Shown here one piece after another: positions 41,825 to 51,520 of a stretch of 64,000 nt of DNA. The DNA is from a beta proteobacterium L13 (lineage in GTDB: Bacteria; Pseudomonadota; Gammaproteobacteria; Burkholderiales; Chromobacteriaceae): NCBI GenBank assembly GCA_000335715.1, contig AMYZ01000002.1, positions 186,001-250,000 on the forward strand. Reading direction: 5' to 3'. The notes beneath the pieces were generated by a model. That model did not search any database. It was given only the letters and a program-made list of their open reading frames with translations, and was not told where the DNA came from. Each line of letters starts with the position of its first letter. Position 1 is the stretch's first letter. Made by a program: the position numbers and the translations under genes.

Positions 41825-41941
41825 GCAAGACTCCACAGGTTCAGGGTTGGCCGCAGTTTCGCTGCGATAGCGCCTGCTGCTTCGTGACCACTTTGCAGCA
41901 GCCGCACTGTACTGGCTTGAACGATCTTGCGCAGCAGGCGG

Positions 41942-42769
41942 CTAAGGGCCACGCACCGTGCGCTGGTAGGCAGCCGGCGTAATGCCCAGCGCGGCGCGAA
42001 AGGCGCGCGTCAGCTGCGGCTGGTCGGCAAAGCCCAGCTGCGCGGCCACCTGCACCGGGGCCACGCCGTGTGCCAGCAGGCTACGGGCGCGCGCCACGCG
42101 CAGCTGGTTGCGCCACGCTACCGGCGGCAGGCCGAACTGCTGGCGAAAGCGGCGGTTGAGGTGCCACGGCGACAGCCCGGCCTCGTCGGCAAGCGTCTGC
42201 AGCGACAGATTGTCGGCCAGCCGGTCGGCCAGCAGGCTGCGTACGCGCAGCAGGGCCGGGTGGGCGGCGGGCAGTGTTGCCTCGCGCACGCCCATGTGGC
42301 GGGTGAGCACATCAGCAAAAATGCCCTGCTGCACGCTTTCGCGCAGCAGGCGGTCCTGGCTATCGCGCAGTAGCGGCTGCAGCTGCCACAGCCGATGCCA
42401 CAGCTCGGGGTCGTACACCACCGTATCGCGAAAAAAGGGCTGCACCGGCCTACCGGCCATCTGGCTGGCCAGGCCCTGTATCAGCTGCGCCGACGGGTAG
42501 TAACCGTGGTAGCCCCAGCCGGCGTCGTGCGCCGAGCGGCCGGTGTGCACCTCGCCGGGGTTGATCAGGATCAGCGCCCCTGGCCCGGCCACGTGGGTAC
42601 CGCCACGCCAGTGATAGGACTGCGCGCCCCAGTGCAGGGTGTTCACCACGTACTCCTCGTGGAAGTGCGGGGCAAACACCTGGCGGGTGTAGAAGGCGTC
42701 CAGCAGCTCCAGCGGCGCAATGTCGTCGGCGCGGAAGAAGCGGGCGTGTTCGGGGCGGGCGGCGGTCAT
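41942..42769 (-). CDS. AraC-family transcriptional regulator
   Basis: About 275 aa. An N-terminal cupin ligand domain (FAPHFHEEYVVNTLHWG, GPGALILINPGEVHTG) is followed by a linker and two C-terminal helix-turn-helix motifs (LSLQTLADEAGLSPWHLNRRFRQQFG; APVQVAAQLGFADQPQLTRAFRAALGITPAAY, given here as two parts). It lies just upstream of azlCD in the same direction and probably controls that exporter; the ligand may be an amino acid. An upstream in-frame start (42784) is possible. Confidence 0.9.
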   Translation of the reverse strand: MTAARPEHARFFRADDIAPLELLDAFYTRQVFAPHFHEEYVVNTLHWGAQSYHWRGGTHVAGPGALILINPGEVHTGRSAHDAGWGYHGYYPSAQLIQGLASQMAGRPVQPFFRDTVVYDPELWHRLWQLQPLLRDSQDRLLRESVQQGIFADVLTRHMGVREATLPAAHPALLRVRSLLADRLADNLSLQTLADEAGLSPWHLNRRFRQQFGLPPVAWRNQLRVARARSLLAHGVAPVQVAAQLGFADQPQLTRAFRAALGITPAAYQRTVRGP

Positions 42770-42814
42770 GCTGCATTCTGGCACAGCGCTGCCGCGCCGT
42801 TTTGAACGATCTTG

Positions 42815-43459
42815 TCAGGAACCGGCCATGAAGGTGCGGATACCGGAGCCGATGAACTGCACGCCGACACAGATCAGCAAAAAGCCCATCAGCCGGCCCA
42901 GCACCTCGGTACCGGCGCGGCCGATGCGCTGCGCGATCCAGCCGGCGGAACGCAGCAGCAGGAAGATACCGGCGCAGGTGGCAAAAATGGCCAGCGTGGT
43001 CATGCCCAGCGCCAGCAGGCGGGCGGTGTGGTTACCCAGCTCGGCGATTTCGGTAGCCATGCCAATCACCACGGCGATGGTCCCCGGCCCGCTGATACCC
43101 GGCATGGCAAGCGGAAAGAAGGCGTAGTCTTCGCGCCGCTTGGTGCTGGGCGCCATGCCGGGGTCTTGCGACAAAAACAGCATGCGGTAACCCAGCGTGG
43201 CCACCACGAAACCGCCGGCAATACGCAACGCACCATAGCTGATGCCGAACGCACCCAGGATGACGTTACCGGCCAGCAGCGACACCAGCATGATGGCCGC
43301 CGCGTACACACAAGCCATGCGCGCCTGGTGCGCACGGCGCAGCTCGCTCATGCCCTGCGTCAGGCTGACGAACAGCGGAATCTTGGACAAGGGGTTGGTA
43401 ATCACCAGCAGGCTCACCAGCCCGCCAAAGAAAAACTGCAGATACAGCGCCTTGATCAT
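42815..43459 (-). CDS. MarC-family integral membrane protein
   Basis: 214 aa with six predicted helices. MIKALYLQFFFGGLVSLLVITNPLSKIPLFVSLT (two parts: FFFGGLVSLLVITNP and KIPLFVSLT) and the MPGISGPGTIAVVIGMAT segment are typical of MarC/YhgN. Despite the name there is no good evidence that MarC causes multidrug resistance; the role is unknown. The ATG at 43459 is chosen over a longer in-frame opening that is not MarC-like. Confidence 0.92.
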   Translation of the reverse strand: MIKALYLQFFFGGLVSLLVITNPLSKIPLFVSLTQGMSELRRAHQARMACVYAAAIMLVSLLAGNVILGAFGISYGALRIAGGFVVATLGYRMLFLSQDPGMAPSTKRREDYAFFPLAMPGISGPGTIAVVIGMATEIAELGNHTARLLALGMTTLAIFATCAGIFLLLRSAGWIAQRIGRAGTEVLGRLMGFLLICVGVQFIGSGIRTFMAGS

Positions 43460-43691
43460 GATGCACTTCAGCAATAAGTTGGCCGCCATTGTAGCCAGCC
43501 TTGGCCGCGCTGCACGCCCGCCTGGCCAAAGACAATAAAATTGCGGCGCTTGCCCGACATGGCGCACATGTCTGCCGCGGGTGCAGGCATTGCGGGTGCG
43601 GCATTTTGACGCAGGGCAATGTGCCGCAGGCGCGTCGGTGGTAGCCTTGCGGCCAACCTTGATGTCATTTACTTCTGCAAAGGAATCCCCC

Positions 43692-44150
43692 ATGCGCAAA
43701 CTCGCCGTCCTGGCCCTGGCCTCCCTGCTGTCCCTGCCTGCCCTGGCTCACGAATACACTGCCGGTGCCCTGAAAATCGGCCACCCGTGGAGCCGTGCCA
43801 TGCCGGCCACCAGCCCGACTGCCGGCGTATTCATGACCATCAACAACAGCGGCAAAGACGCCGACAAACTGATTTCTGCTACCAGCCCGCAAGCAGGCAA
43901 GATCGAGATGCACACCCACGTTAACGACAATGGTGTGATGCGCATGCGCGAAGTAGCGGGCGGCATCGCCGTACCGGCTGGCGACACCACCAAGCTGGCC
44001 CCGGGCGGCCTGCACGTGATGCTGTTCGATATCAAACAGCAAGCCAAGGTGGGTGACAAATTCCCGCTGGTGCTGAAGTTTGAAAAAGCCGGCGAAGTGA
44101 AAGTAGACGTGAAAGTGGAAGCCGGCGCACCGGCCGCCCACGCGCACTAA
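43692..44150 (+). CDS. Periplasmic copper chaperone PCuAC
   Basis: 152 aa with a signal peptide (MRKLAVLALASLLSLPALA). The mature domain carries the PCuAC copper(I) site: His and Met in IEMHTHVNDNGVMRM and in GGLHVMLF, which fits the H(M)x10Mx21HxM pattern. The tail ends in His-Ala-His. Such proteins load copper into the CuA or CuB site of cytochrome c oxidase, often with a Sco protein; no Sco gene lies next to it here. Two uptake-like sites (43478, 43648) lie in the 232-base gap upstream. Confidence 0.92.
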   Translation: MRKLAVLALASLLSLPALAHEYTAGALKIGHPWSRAMPATSPTAGVFMTINNSGKDADKLISATSPQAGKIEMHTHVNDNGVMRMREVAGGIAVPAGDTTKLAPGGLHVMLFDIKQQAKVGDKFPLVLKFEKAGEVKVDVKVEAGAPAAHAH

Positions 44151-44167
44151 GCTGCTGCACGATCAGT

Positions 44168-44200
44168 AAAAAAGGCTGCCCGAAGGCAGCCTTTTGGCTT
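44168..44200. terminator. Bidirectional terminator between PCuAC gene and glpQ
   Basis: The stem AAAGGCTGCC/GGCAGCCTTT around CGAA is flanked by A on the left and T on the right, so it can terminate both converging genes. Confidence 0.85.
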
Positions 44201-44215
44201 TGCTGGTGACGGCGC

Positions 44216-45373
44216 TTATTTTTGCAGCAGTCGGCGCGCGGCCAGTGCGGTGTCGGTGTAGTCGGTAAACACACCATCCACGCCCAGCGCAAAGTAGGCA
44301 CGGTATTCTTCCAGCGGGCTGTCCTGGAAGTTGGCCGCCAGGTGCTTGGACTCGTTGCGGAAGGTGTACGGGTGTACCACCAGGCCCAGTTTGTGGGCGT
44401 TCTTCACCACGTCGCTCGGCTCCATCATGGTCATGTCACGCTGGTCCACTACCTTGTCACCGTCCACATCGGTAGCCTTGCCGGTTTTCGGGTCAACCAT
44501 CGCCTGCCAGCTGATCAGGTACGGCTTCCACGGGCCGATACCGTCAGCAAACGATTTGATCTCTTTCAGGCCGGCCGGGGTCAGCATGTCGGCGTAGGTG
44601 CGCTTGTCGCCGGCCACCACGTGGTCGTACGGGGTGTTGGCATCAATGCTGCCATCCGGGCGCACGTCGTTGGCATCCAGCAGGTACACCAGCTTGTTGG
44701 CAGTGAGCTTGCGCAGCTGTTTAAGGTTGGCCGCTTCGAAAGACTGGATGAATACCGGCGCATCCTTGCGGTTCAGCTTGTACTTCTGCAGCAACGCTAC
44801 CAGCGGTTTTTCCAGGCCCAGGCCCAGCTGCTGGTGGTAGGTCGGGTGCTTGGTTTCCGGGTAGATACCGATCTGGCGACCGGTTTCCTTCGATTTGGCT
44901 TCGCGCAGTGCCAGGACTTCTTCGAAAGTCGGCACCTGGAACTTGCCATCAAACGCCTTGCTGCGGTCGCCACGCGGCTGGATAGCGCGCAGGGTCTTGA
45001 TCTCGGCCAGGGTAAAGTCGCTGGCAAACCAGCCCTCTTCATCGTTGCCGTCTACCTTCATGGTGCGCTTGCGGCTGGCAAACTCGGGGCGCTTGGCCAC
45101 GTCGGTGGTGTCTTTCAGGTTGGGCTCGTGACGGGCGATCAGCACGCCATCCTTGGTGGCCACCAAGTCCGGCTCGATAAAATCGGCGCCCAGCTCGATA
45201 GCCTTGGCGTAGCCTTCCAGCGTGTGGTCGGGCATGTAGCCGGACGCGCCACGGTGGGCAATCACCAGCGGGGCCTTGCCATTAAGCGTCGGGAAAACCG
45301 GTTTTTCTGCAGCCCAGGCCGGTGCGGCCAACGTAGCGGACACAGCCATGGCGATGATGATCTTCTTGTTCAT
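44216..45373 (-). CDS. glpQ: Periplasmic glycerophosphodiester phosphodiesterase GlpQ
   Basis: Hydrolyses glycerophosphodiesters to glycerol-3-phosphate and an alcohol in the periplasm. A signal peptide ([12 protein letters not shown]-type, ending PAWA) is followed by the GDPD catalytic region: [15 protein letters not shown], then [19 protein letters not shown], and IYPETKHP. 385 aa, GlpQ-like. Divergent from the GGDEF/EAL gene. Confidence 0.96.
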   Translation of the reverse strand: MNKKIIIAMAVSATLAAPAWAAEKPVFPTLNGKAPLVIAHRGASGYMPDHTLEGYAKAIELGADFIEPDLVATKDGVLIARHEPNLKDTTDVAKRPEFASRKRTMKVDGNDEEGWFASDFTLAEIKTLRAIQPRGDRSKAFDGKFQVPTFEEVLALREAKSKETGRQIGIYPETKHPTYHQQLGLGLEKPLVALLQKYKLNRKDAPVFIQSFEAANLKQLRKLTANKLVYLLDANDVRPDGSIDANTPYDHVVAGDKRTYADMLTPAGLKEIKSFADGIGPWKPYLISWQAMVDPKTGKATDVDGDKVVDQRDMTMMEPSDVVKNAHKLGLVVHPYTFRNESKHLAANFQDSPLEEYRAYFALGVDGVFTDYTDTALAARRLLQK

Positions 45374-45486
45374 TGCTACCCCCTGAGTAATACACGTGTC
45401 GATGAAGGTCGTCAGTCTGGCACACGCATGTGATGCTTTTTTGACAAGGCTGCGGCTTTGCCTGCAAGGGCGGGGTGCAAACTGCT

Positions 45487-48258
45487 ATGCTTCGCACCTG
45501 TCCGACGCTGTCTGCCGCCATGAGCCTGTTCCTGCATAAACCTTTTCGCCCTGCCATGCTGCTGGTACTGATTTTCCTGTCAGGCACCCTGGGTATCTGG
45601 TGGCTGGCGGCATCTGCTGCCCGAGATGTGGATGACGAAGCCCGGCGCATCAGCCAGCTGGCACTGAGCCAGGAGCTGGCACGCGAGCGCCGCCAGTTGG
45701 CCAATACGCTGCAGGACTACGCCAACTGGGACGAAATGAACGACAAGATCAACCGCGCCAAACCTGACTTGGCGTGGCTGAACGAGAACCTTACCGCATC
45801 GGTGTACCACAACCTGAACGTGCACCTGGCCCTGCTGGTAGACGCCAGCGAAGGCGTGCTGCAGGCACGGCGAGACGGCATACTGGTGAGCCCGCCAGCA
45901 CGCGCGCTGCCGCTACCCGACCATCAATGGCTGGCGCTGCTGCGCCATACCGACCGCTATAGCCAGGCTAGCCCCGGCGCCATGCCCAGCCAGCTGTTGC
46001 GCGTCGATACAGTGAACCCGCTGACCGGCCACCCCGAGCCGCGCATCCTGATGCTGTCCATCCAGCGCATTACGCCGGAGCTAGACAAGACGTCACGCAG
46101 CCCACAGCAGCGCTACCTGGTGTTTGCACGCTATATGGATCAGCCAAGCCTGCAGCAGCTCAGTGCGGATTTTTTGCTGCCGCAGATACGCCTGTATTTC
46201 ACCCCGCAGAGCCCGCCGGATCTGACTGCCCTGCCGCTGCAGGACAACAACGGCCAAACACTGGCCTGGCTGGCCTGGCCAAGCCGCGCACCCGGCAACA
46301 ACATGCTGGAGCGCATCCTGCCGCAAAGCCTGCTGCTGCTCTGCGTGATACTGCTGCTGGGTGCTGCCATTGTGCGCATGGCCGAGCGCTGGCAGCGCCA
46401 TAGCCTGCGACAAGCCGAGCGGCTGCAGCAGCAGGGCGAAGCCCTGCAAAACCTGGTTACCAGCCGCCGCGATGACCAGCAAGAGCTGCGCGAATACCTG
46501 GAAGAAGTCATACCGCTACTGAGCCAGACGCTGAAAGTAAACCGTATCAGCGTGTGGCAGTTCAGCCCGGACGGCAAAGAGCTGCTCTGCCTGGCCAGCC
46601 TGAATGCCATCAGCGGGCAGTTCAGCCACGGCGAGCAGCTGGAGCAAAGCAGCCACGCGGACTATTTCCAGGCCATGCGCCAGCACCGCTATCTGGCCAG
46701 CCACCATGCACAGCAGGACGCGCGCCTGGCTTCGCTGCGTACCTATCTGGTGGCGCGTGACGTCAGCGCCATGCTGGACGCTGCCATTGTGGTAGGCGGC
46801 CTGCACCACGGCATCCTGTGTGTCGAATCGCAAGTCCCGCACCGCCAGTGGCAGCAAGACGAAATCAACTTTGTCTGTTCCGCCGCCGACATCCTGGCGC
46901 TGGTGATGGAGTCGCGTGCGCGCCTGCACGCCGAAGGCGAGCTATACCGCCAGTTCTACTACGACCGCTTTACCGGCTTGCCCAACCGCAGCCGCCTGCT
47001 GATGCAACTGGACGAGCAGATCCAGCAAAAAGAAAGCCAGAGCCCGCAGAACAGCGAGCCGCTAGGCTGTCTGATGCTGGCGGTAGAAGGCCTGACCAAT
47101 ATCAACGAGCTGTACGGCCGCGATAACGGCGACCAGGTTATCCGCGAGCTGGGCAAACGGCTGGAAAGCATCATCGGCCACGGCGAAATGGTGGCGCGCA
47201 ACGCCGACAACCGTTTTGCCCTGCTCATCCTCAGCCGCGACGAGGAAAGCCTGTGCCACCGGGTAGACCACCTCAGCACCCTGCTGGCCCGGCCGCTGGA
47301 TATCCAGGGCCAGCAGCTGTATATCCGCCTGAGCATCGGCCTGGCGCTGTACCCGCACGACACCAACGACGCCGAATCGCTACTGGAACACGCCGAAATG
47401 GCACTGCAGATGTCGCGCGAAGGCCCGGGTGACTGGGTGCGCTTCCACCCCGACATCAACAGCAACTGGCGGCGCCGCAACCGCCTGCAAACCGAGCTGC
47501 GCCAGGCCATTGCCCGTAATGAGCTGGTACTGAACTACCAACCGTACATCTCGCTGAAAAGCGGCAAAGTCGCCGGTGCCGAGGCACTGGTGCGCTGGCA
47601 GCACAGCGAAATGGGGCTGGTATCCCCTGCCGACTTTATCCCCATGGCCGAAGAAACCGGAGTGATCCACGCCATTGGCGCCTGGGTGCTGGAAGAAGGT
47701 ATCCGCCATGCGGCCAACTGGCGCCTGCGCTTTCTGGAAAACTTCACCATCTCCATCAACGTGTCGCTGCTACAGCTGGAAGACCCGCACTTTGCAGAAA
47801 GCGTGACCGCGCTGCTGGCAACCCACCACCTGCCTGGCGAAGCGCTGGAGCTGGAGGTAACCGAAGGCCTGGCGCTGCGCAACACGCCGGAAATCGACAG
47901 CAATCTGCACAAGCTGCGCGCGCAGGGCATTGCCATTGCCATTGATGACTTTGGTACCGGTTACGCCTCGTTCAGCTACCTGCGGCGCTTCCCGGTAGAG
48001 AAACTGAAAATCGACAAGCTATTCCTGGACCGCGTGCCCGACAGCGAAGCCGGTAGCAACCTGGTGCGCATGATCGTGTCCATGGGCCACACCCTGGGCG
48101 CATCCGTCACCGGTGAAGGCATAGAAAACATCGAACAGGCTCGTTTCCTGGCACATCATGGCTGCGACTACGCCCAGGGCTACCTGATCAGCAAGCCGCT
48201 GGCGGCAGGGGCGCTGGAGCGTTTCCTGGCCGATGCCCAACCGCTGCCATTACGGTAA
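45487..48258 (+). CDS. CHASE4-GAF-GGDEF-EAL membrane protein, likely c-di-GMP phosphodiesterase
   Basis: About 920 aa. A membrane anchor (PAMLLVLIFLSGTLGIWWL), a periplasmic CHASE4-type sensor (the LQDYANWDEMND motif), a second transmembrane helix (LLLLCVILLLGAAIV), a GAF domain, a GGDEF domain and an EAL domain. The GGDEF signature is degraded to NADNR (in ARNADNRFALL), so it should not make c-di-GMP. The EAL domain keeps the catalytic residues: EALVRW, the Asn in SINVSLLQ, LEVTEG, IDDFGTGY, LKIDKLF, GEGIEN and AQGYLISKP. Starts at 45475 (GTG) and 45520 (ATG) are also possible. Confidence 0.93.
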   Translation: MLRTCPTLSAAMSLFLHKPFRPAMLLVLIFLSGTLGIWWLAASAARDVDDEARRISQLALSQELARERRQLANTLQDYANWDEMNDKINRAKPDLAWLNENLTASVYHNLNVHLALLVDASEGVLQARRDGILVSPPARALPLPDHQWLALLRHTDRYSQASPGAMPSQLLRVDTVNPLTGHPEPRILMLSIQRITPELDKTSRSPQQRYLVFARYMDQPSLQQLSADFLLPQIRLYFTPQSPPDLTALPLQDNNGQTLAWLAWPSRAPGNNMLERILPQSLLLLCVILLLGAAIVRMAERWQRHSLRQAERLQQQGEALQNLVTSRRDDQQELREYLEEVIPLLSQTLKVNRISVWQFSPDGKELLCLASLNAISGQFSHGEQLEQSSHADYFQAMRQHRYLASHHAQQDARLASLRTYLVARDVSAMLDAAIVVGGLHHGILCVESQVPHRQWQQDEINFVCSAADILALVMESRARLHAEGELYRQFYYDRFTGLPNRSRLLMQLDEQIQQKESQSPQNSEPLGCLMLAVEGLTNINELYGRDNGDQVIRELGKRLESIIGHGEMVARNADNRFALLILSRDEESLCHRVDHLSTLLARPLDIQGQQLYIRLSIGLALYPHDTNDAESLLEHAEMALQMSREGPGDWVRFHPDINSNWRRRNRLQTELRQAIARNELVLNYQPYISLKSGKVAGAEALVRWQHSEMGLVSPADFIPMAEETGVIHAIGAWVLEEGIRHAANWRLRFLENFTISINVSLLQLEDPHFAESVTALLATHHLPGEALELEVTEGLALRNTPEIDSNLHKLRAQGIAIAIDDFGTGYASFSYLRRFPVEKLKIDKLFLDRVPDSEAGSNLVRMIVSMGHTLGASVTGEGIENIEQARFLAHHGCDYAQGYLISKPLAAGALERFLADAQPLPLR

Positions 48259-48620
48259 CTGCATCGCCCTTGTCATAATCCGGACTTATTGAAACCGAAT
48301 TGCGAACAATAGCTAACCAAACGTTGCTTGGATGTAACATGATGCAGCGCAATATTGTCCGACAAGCAAGCACTACGCTGGCCTGACATGCCAACTTGAT
48401 GCACACTGGCCTCCACGTTGCACCCTGCCTCCCAAAGCATTGCGCCAGGTTTCCAAAGAAGACCGGGTGATGGAGGAGAGACGAGCTCCACAGGAGCCAC
48501 AACACATACAATACAGAAAGTAGCGGATCAAGGCGGCGGTGCAACGTCCCCCACCCCGCAGTTTGCAAGCCCTCGCGTCGGCATTACCATGGCCCTCTTT
48601 ACCCCTGCGGCCAACCCCAG
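48259..48620. other. 362-base intergenic region without a recognisable gene
   Basis: No open frame resembles a protein. It is less GC-rich than its surroundings. TTGCTTG (near 48324) and CAAGCAA (near 48362) form a widely spaced inverted repeat, and an uptake-like 10-mer lies at 48606, six bases before the next start codon. A small RNA or long leader is possible but not supported by a clear terminator. Confidence 0.5.
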
Positions 48621-48926
48621 ATGACTACCCCTGCCCTGCCCCGTATTGCCATTCGTTATTGCACCGGCTGCCGCTGGATGTTGCGTGCCGCCTGGATGGC
48701 GCAAGAGCTGCTCACCACCTTTGAAAAAGACGTCGGCGAAGTGGCGCTTCAGCCCGGTAGCGGCGGCGTATTTACCGTCCACGTCGATGGCGAGCAGATC
48801 TGGGACCGCGCCGCCGACGGCGGTTTCCCCGACATCAAGCTGCTAAAACAGCGCGTGCGCGACCGCATCGCCCCAGAGCGCCACCTGGGCCACAGCGACC
48901 ACAGCGCCGCCGATAGCGGGCAGTAA
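48621..48926 (+). CDS. SelT/SelW/SelH (Rdx) family redox-fold protein
   Basis: 101 aa. RIAIRYCTGCRWMLRAAWMAQEL shows the CxxC (CTGC) of the Rdx thioredoxin-like family, cysteine form rather than selenocysteine, followed by VGEVALQPGSGGVFTVHVDG and WDRAADGGFPDIKLLKQRVRD (each a family block). The exact role is unknown; a redox function is assumed. It lies 9 bases before dinB. Confidence 0.88.
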   Translation: MTTPALPRIAIRYCTGCRWMLRAAWMAQELLTTFEKDVGEVALQPGSGGVFTVHVDGEQIWDRAADGGFPDIKLLKQRVRDRIAPERHLGHSDHSAADSGQ

Positions 48927-48935
48927 GGCGGCGCC

Positions 48936-50015
48936 TTGAGCGTGCAACGCAAGATCATCCACATCGACTGCGACTGCTTTTTTGCCGCGGTGGAAATGCG
49001 CGACCGCCCCGAGTGGCGCGGCATCCCGCTGGCGGTGGGCGGCCAGCCCGGCCAGCGCGGCGTGATCGCCACCTGCAACTACGAGGCGCGCCGTTTCGGC
49101 GTACGCAGCGCCATGCCGTCGTCGCTGGCGCTACGCCAGTGCCCGCAGCTGCTGATCGTCCCCCCCGATTTTGCCCGCTATCGCGACGCCAGCCAGGCGG
49201 TGCACACCATCTACCAGCGCTATACCGCGCTGATCGAGCCGCTGTCGCTGGACGAAGCCTACCTGGACGTGAGCGGCCAACCGCACTGCCAGGGCAGCGC
49301 CAGCCTGATGGCGCAGGCCATCCGCGACGCCATCCGCAACGAGGTGGGCATTACCGCCTCGGCCGGTATCGCGCCCAACAAATTCCTGGCCAAAATCGCC
49401 AGCGACTGGCGCAAGCCGGACGGGCAGTTTCTGGTACGCCCGGATGAGGTGGCCGAGTTTGTGCGCGTGCTGCCGGTAGAAAAGATCTGGGGCGTGGGCG
49501 AAGTCACCGCCACCAAGCTGCGCCAGCAAGGCTTTTACACCTGTGGCGACCTGCAACAGCTGCCGCTGGCCGACATGCTGCGCCGCTTCGGCAAGCTGGG
49601 CAAAACGCTATACGAGCTGTCACGTGGCCAGGACAGCCGCGCGGTAGAGCCGGAACGCGAGCGCAAATCGGTGAGCGTGGAAGAAACCTACACCCGCGAC
49701 CTGCCCGACCTGGCCAGCTGCGAAGCCGAGCTACCGGGCCTGCTAGCCACGCTGGCACAGCGGCTGGAACGTGTCGGCAGCCCGCGTTTTCGCGGGCTCA
49801 CCATCAAGATCAAGTTTGCCGACTTTACCCAGACCACGGTGGAGTGCGCCGGCCAGCAGCTGGATGCGGCCAACTACTGCCAGCTGCTGCACACCGGCTA
49901 CGCCCGTGGCGGCAAGGCCGTGCGCCTGCTGGGCGTAGGGGTACGGCTGCAGGAAGCCGACCCCGCCATGCAGCAGCTGGAGCTGCCACTGCAATACCGC
50001 CAGCCGCCGGGCTGA
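48936..50015 (+). CDS. dinB: DNA polymerase IV
   Basis: Y-family translesion polymerase without proofreading. IIHIDCDCFFAAVEMRD with the first metal aspartates, and LSLDEAYLDVSG with the catalytic Asp-Glu, are intact; GIAPNKFLAKIASDWRKP and the little-finger domain follow. 359 aa. The start is taken as TTG at 48936, with AAGG upstream; a GTG two codons later is possible. No clear beta-clamp motif was assigned at the tail, though MQQLELPL near the end resembles one. Confidence 0.95.
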   Translation: MSVQRKIIHIDCDCFFAAVEMRDRPEWRGIPLAVGGQPGQRGVIATCNYEARRFGVRSAMPSSLALRQCPQLLIVPPDFARYRDASQAVHTIYQRYTALIEPLSLDEAYLDVSGQPHCQGSASLMAQAIRDAIRNEVGITASAGIAPNKFLAKIASDWRKPDGQFLVRPDEVAEFVRVLPVEKIWGVGEVTATKLRQQGFYTCGDLQQLPLADMLRRFGKLGKTLYELSRGQDSRAVEPERERKSVSVEETYTRDLPDLASCEAELPGLLATLAQRLERVGSPRFRGLTIKIKFADFTQTTVECAGQQLDAANYCQLLHTGYARGGKAVRLLGVGVRLQEADPAMQQLELPLQYRQPPG

Positions 50016-50024
50016 GGGCAGCCG

Positions 50025-51425
50025 CTACCGACCCGCCCCCGGGTTGGCCACATCGCCATCGCTAGCCGCAGCGGCCAAGGCCTCGGGCTTGCCACGGCCC
50101 CCCAGGCTGCTCCAGTCGATACCGCGGGTAAAGTACATGGTCAGTGCCAGCAGGCCGAACAGGCTGAGGCTACCCATCAGCAAGGCCATGTCCTGCGACT
50201 GCAAGATCATGAACATCAGGCCGTACAGCGCACCCAGCATGGCGGCAAACACGCCGCCACCACGCCAGCTGCCCAGCACGCTGCTGCCGTAACTGCCCAG
50301 CAAGACCACCGACGCCAGCGCCGCCAGCCAGTAGGCCGCGTTGAAACCCAGATGCTCGGAGAGTGACAGCGTCAGCAGGAAGAACAGCGCCAGGCCCAGC
50401 ATCAGCAAGGTGTACTGCACCGGGTGCACCGATACGCGGTGCATCACCTCCAGCAGGAACACGCCGCCCATCATCAGCAGCACAAACAGCTCGGCGTACT
50501 TCATGGTGCGCTCGTTCAGCACGTAGCGGTCCACCGGGTCCAGCAGGCGCAGGCCGACGCGGTTAGGCTCGCAGCCGCTCTTGGCCTGCAGGCAGGCGTT
50601 GCCGCCGGTGGCCAGCTCGGTAGTCTGCCAGCGGGCGCGAAAGCCCTGCGCGTCCACGCTGCGGCTTTGTGGCGCAAAATTGCCGGCAAAGCTCGGGTGC
50701 GGCCAGTTGCCCGCCAGGTTGACGGTGGTACTGTCACCGGTGGGCTCTACCAGTAGCGCGCTACTGCCGGCCAGCTGCAGCCCCAGGCGAAAGCCCAGCG
50801 TCTGCCCCTGGCTCAGCAGTGGCTCGCCCACCGCCAGTGCCAGCGGCGCGTGCACGCCACCCGGGCTGTGCGCCAGCCGCGCCCCCGGCACGAAAGCCAG
50901 CGTCTGGCTGCCGGCCTGGCCTTGCAGCTGCTGGATGCCACGCACGTCGTCCACCCCCAGCGCCAGATACGGCGTGCCCCAGCGCGTGCTGCGCCGCTCG
51001 CTATCGCTGCTGGCTTTTTCTTCGTAGGCCGCCAGTGCGGGGATGCGGAACTGCCCGGCTAGCTGCAGCTGGCTACGGTACACCGGCGCCTCGAACAGGC
51101 CGCGTTTGAGCAGCTCCACCGCCAGCTTGCCGTCCACCGTCAGCTGCGCCGGGCTGAGCAACAGCTGCTTGTTCTGCTGACTTTCCACCCAGCGCCCGCC
51201 CTTGCCGCTATCGGCAGGCTGCCACTTGCCCACCGTCACGGTGTAGGGCAGCACCAAATAGGGGCCGCCCAGCGCCTGCTCGCCGGCGCTGAACTGGGCA
51301 ATTTCCTGCTGCACCTCTTGCGCGCGACTCTGCCGCTCGTCCAGCAGGCTGCGTACCAGGCCCAGCGCCAGCAACATCAACAAGGCAATGCCGGCCAGTG
51401 CCAGCGCTTTCCATCCCATTTTCAT
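50025..51425 (-). CDS. creD: Inner membrane protein CreD
   Basis: 466 aa. One N-terminal helix (ALALAGIALLMLLALGL), a large periplasmic domain, then about five C-terminal helices (KYAELFVLLMMGGVFLLEV onward, with HRVSVHPVQYTLLMLGLALF), as in CreD. It belongs to the CreBC regulon and has been tied to envelope stress and beta-lactam response in some bacteria. The ATG at 51425 has a GAGGGAGA ribosome site. It lies downstream of creC by 95 bases and converges on dinB. Confidence 0.94.
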   Translation of the reverse strand: MKMGWKALALAGIALLMLLALGLVRSLLDERQSRAQEVQQEIAQFSAGEQALGGPYLVLPYTVTVGKWQPADSGKGGRWVESQQNKQLLLSPAQLTVDGKLAVELLKRGLFEAPVYRSQLQLAGQFRIPALAAYEEKASSDSERRSTRWGTPYLALGVDDVRGIQQLQGQAGSQTLAFVPGARLAHSPGGVHAPLALAVGEPLLSQGQTLGFRLGLQLAGSSALLVEPTGDSTTVNLAGNWPHPSFAGNFAPQSRSVDAQGFRARWQTTELATGGNACLQAKSGCEPNRVGLRLLDPVDRYVLNERTMKYAELFVLLMMGGVFLLEVMHRVSVHPVQYTLLMLGLALFFLLTLSLSEHLGFNAAYWLAALASVVLLGSYGSSVLGSWRGGGVFAAMLGALYGLMFMILQSQDMALLMGSLSLFGLLALTMYFTRGIDWSSLGGRGKPEALAAAASDGDVANPGAGR

Positions 51426-51495
51426 CGTGTTCTCCCTCAAGCCGTCATGGTGTCGTCAGCTTGCCGCCGCCACGTGGAGGGAAAATGGGCGCTAT

Positions 51496-51511
51496 GTGGG
51501 GATTGTGTGAA
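51496..51511 (-). promoter_or_regulatory. Possible CreB-binding tag upstream of creD
   Basis: TTCAC, six bases, CCCAC on the minus strand resembles the E. coli cre tag TTCACnnnnnnTTCAC with an imperfect second half. It lies 70 bases before creD, at the creC 3' end. Confidence 0.35.
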
Positions 51512-51520
51512 GACGGCCGC

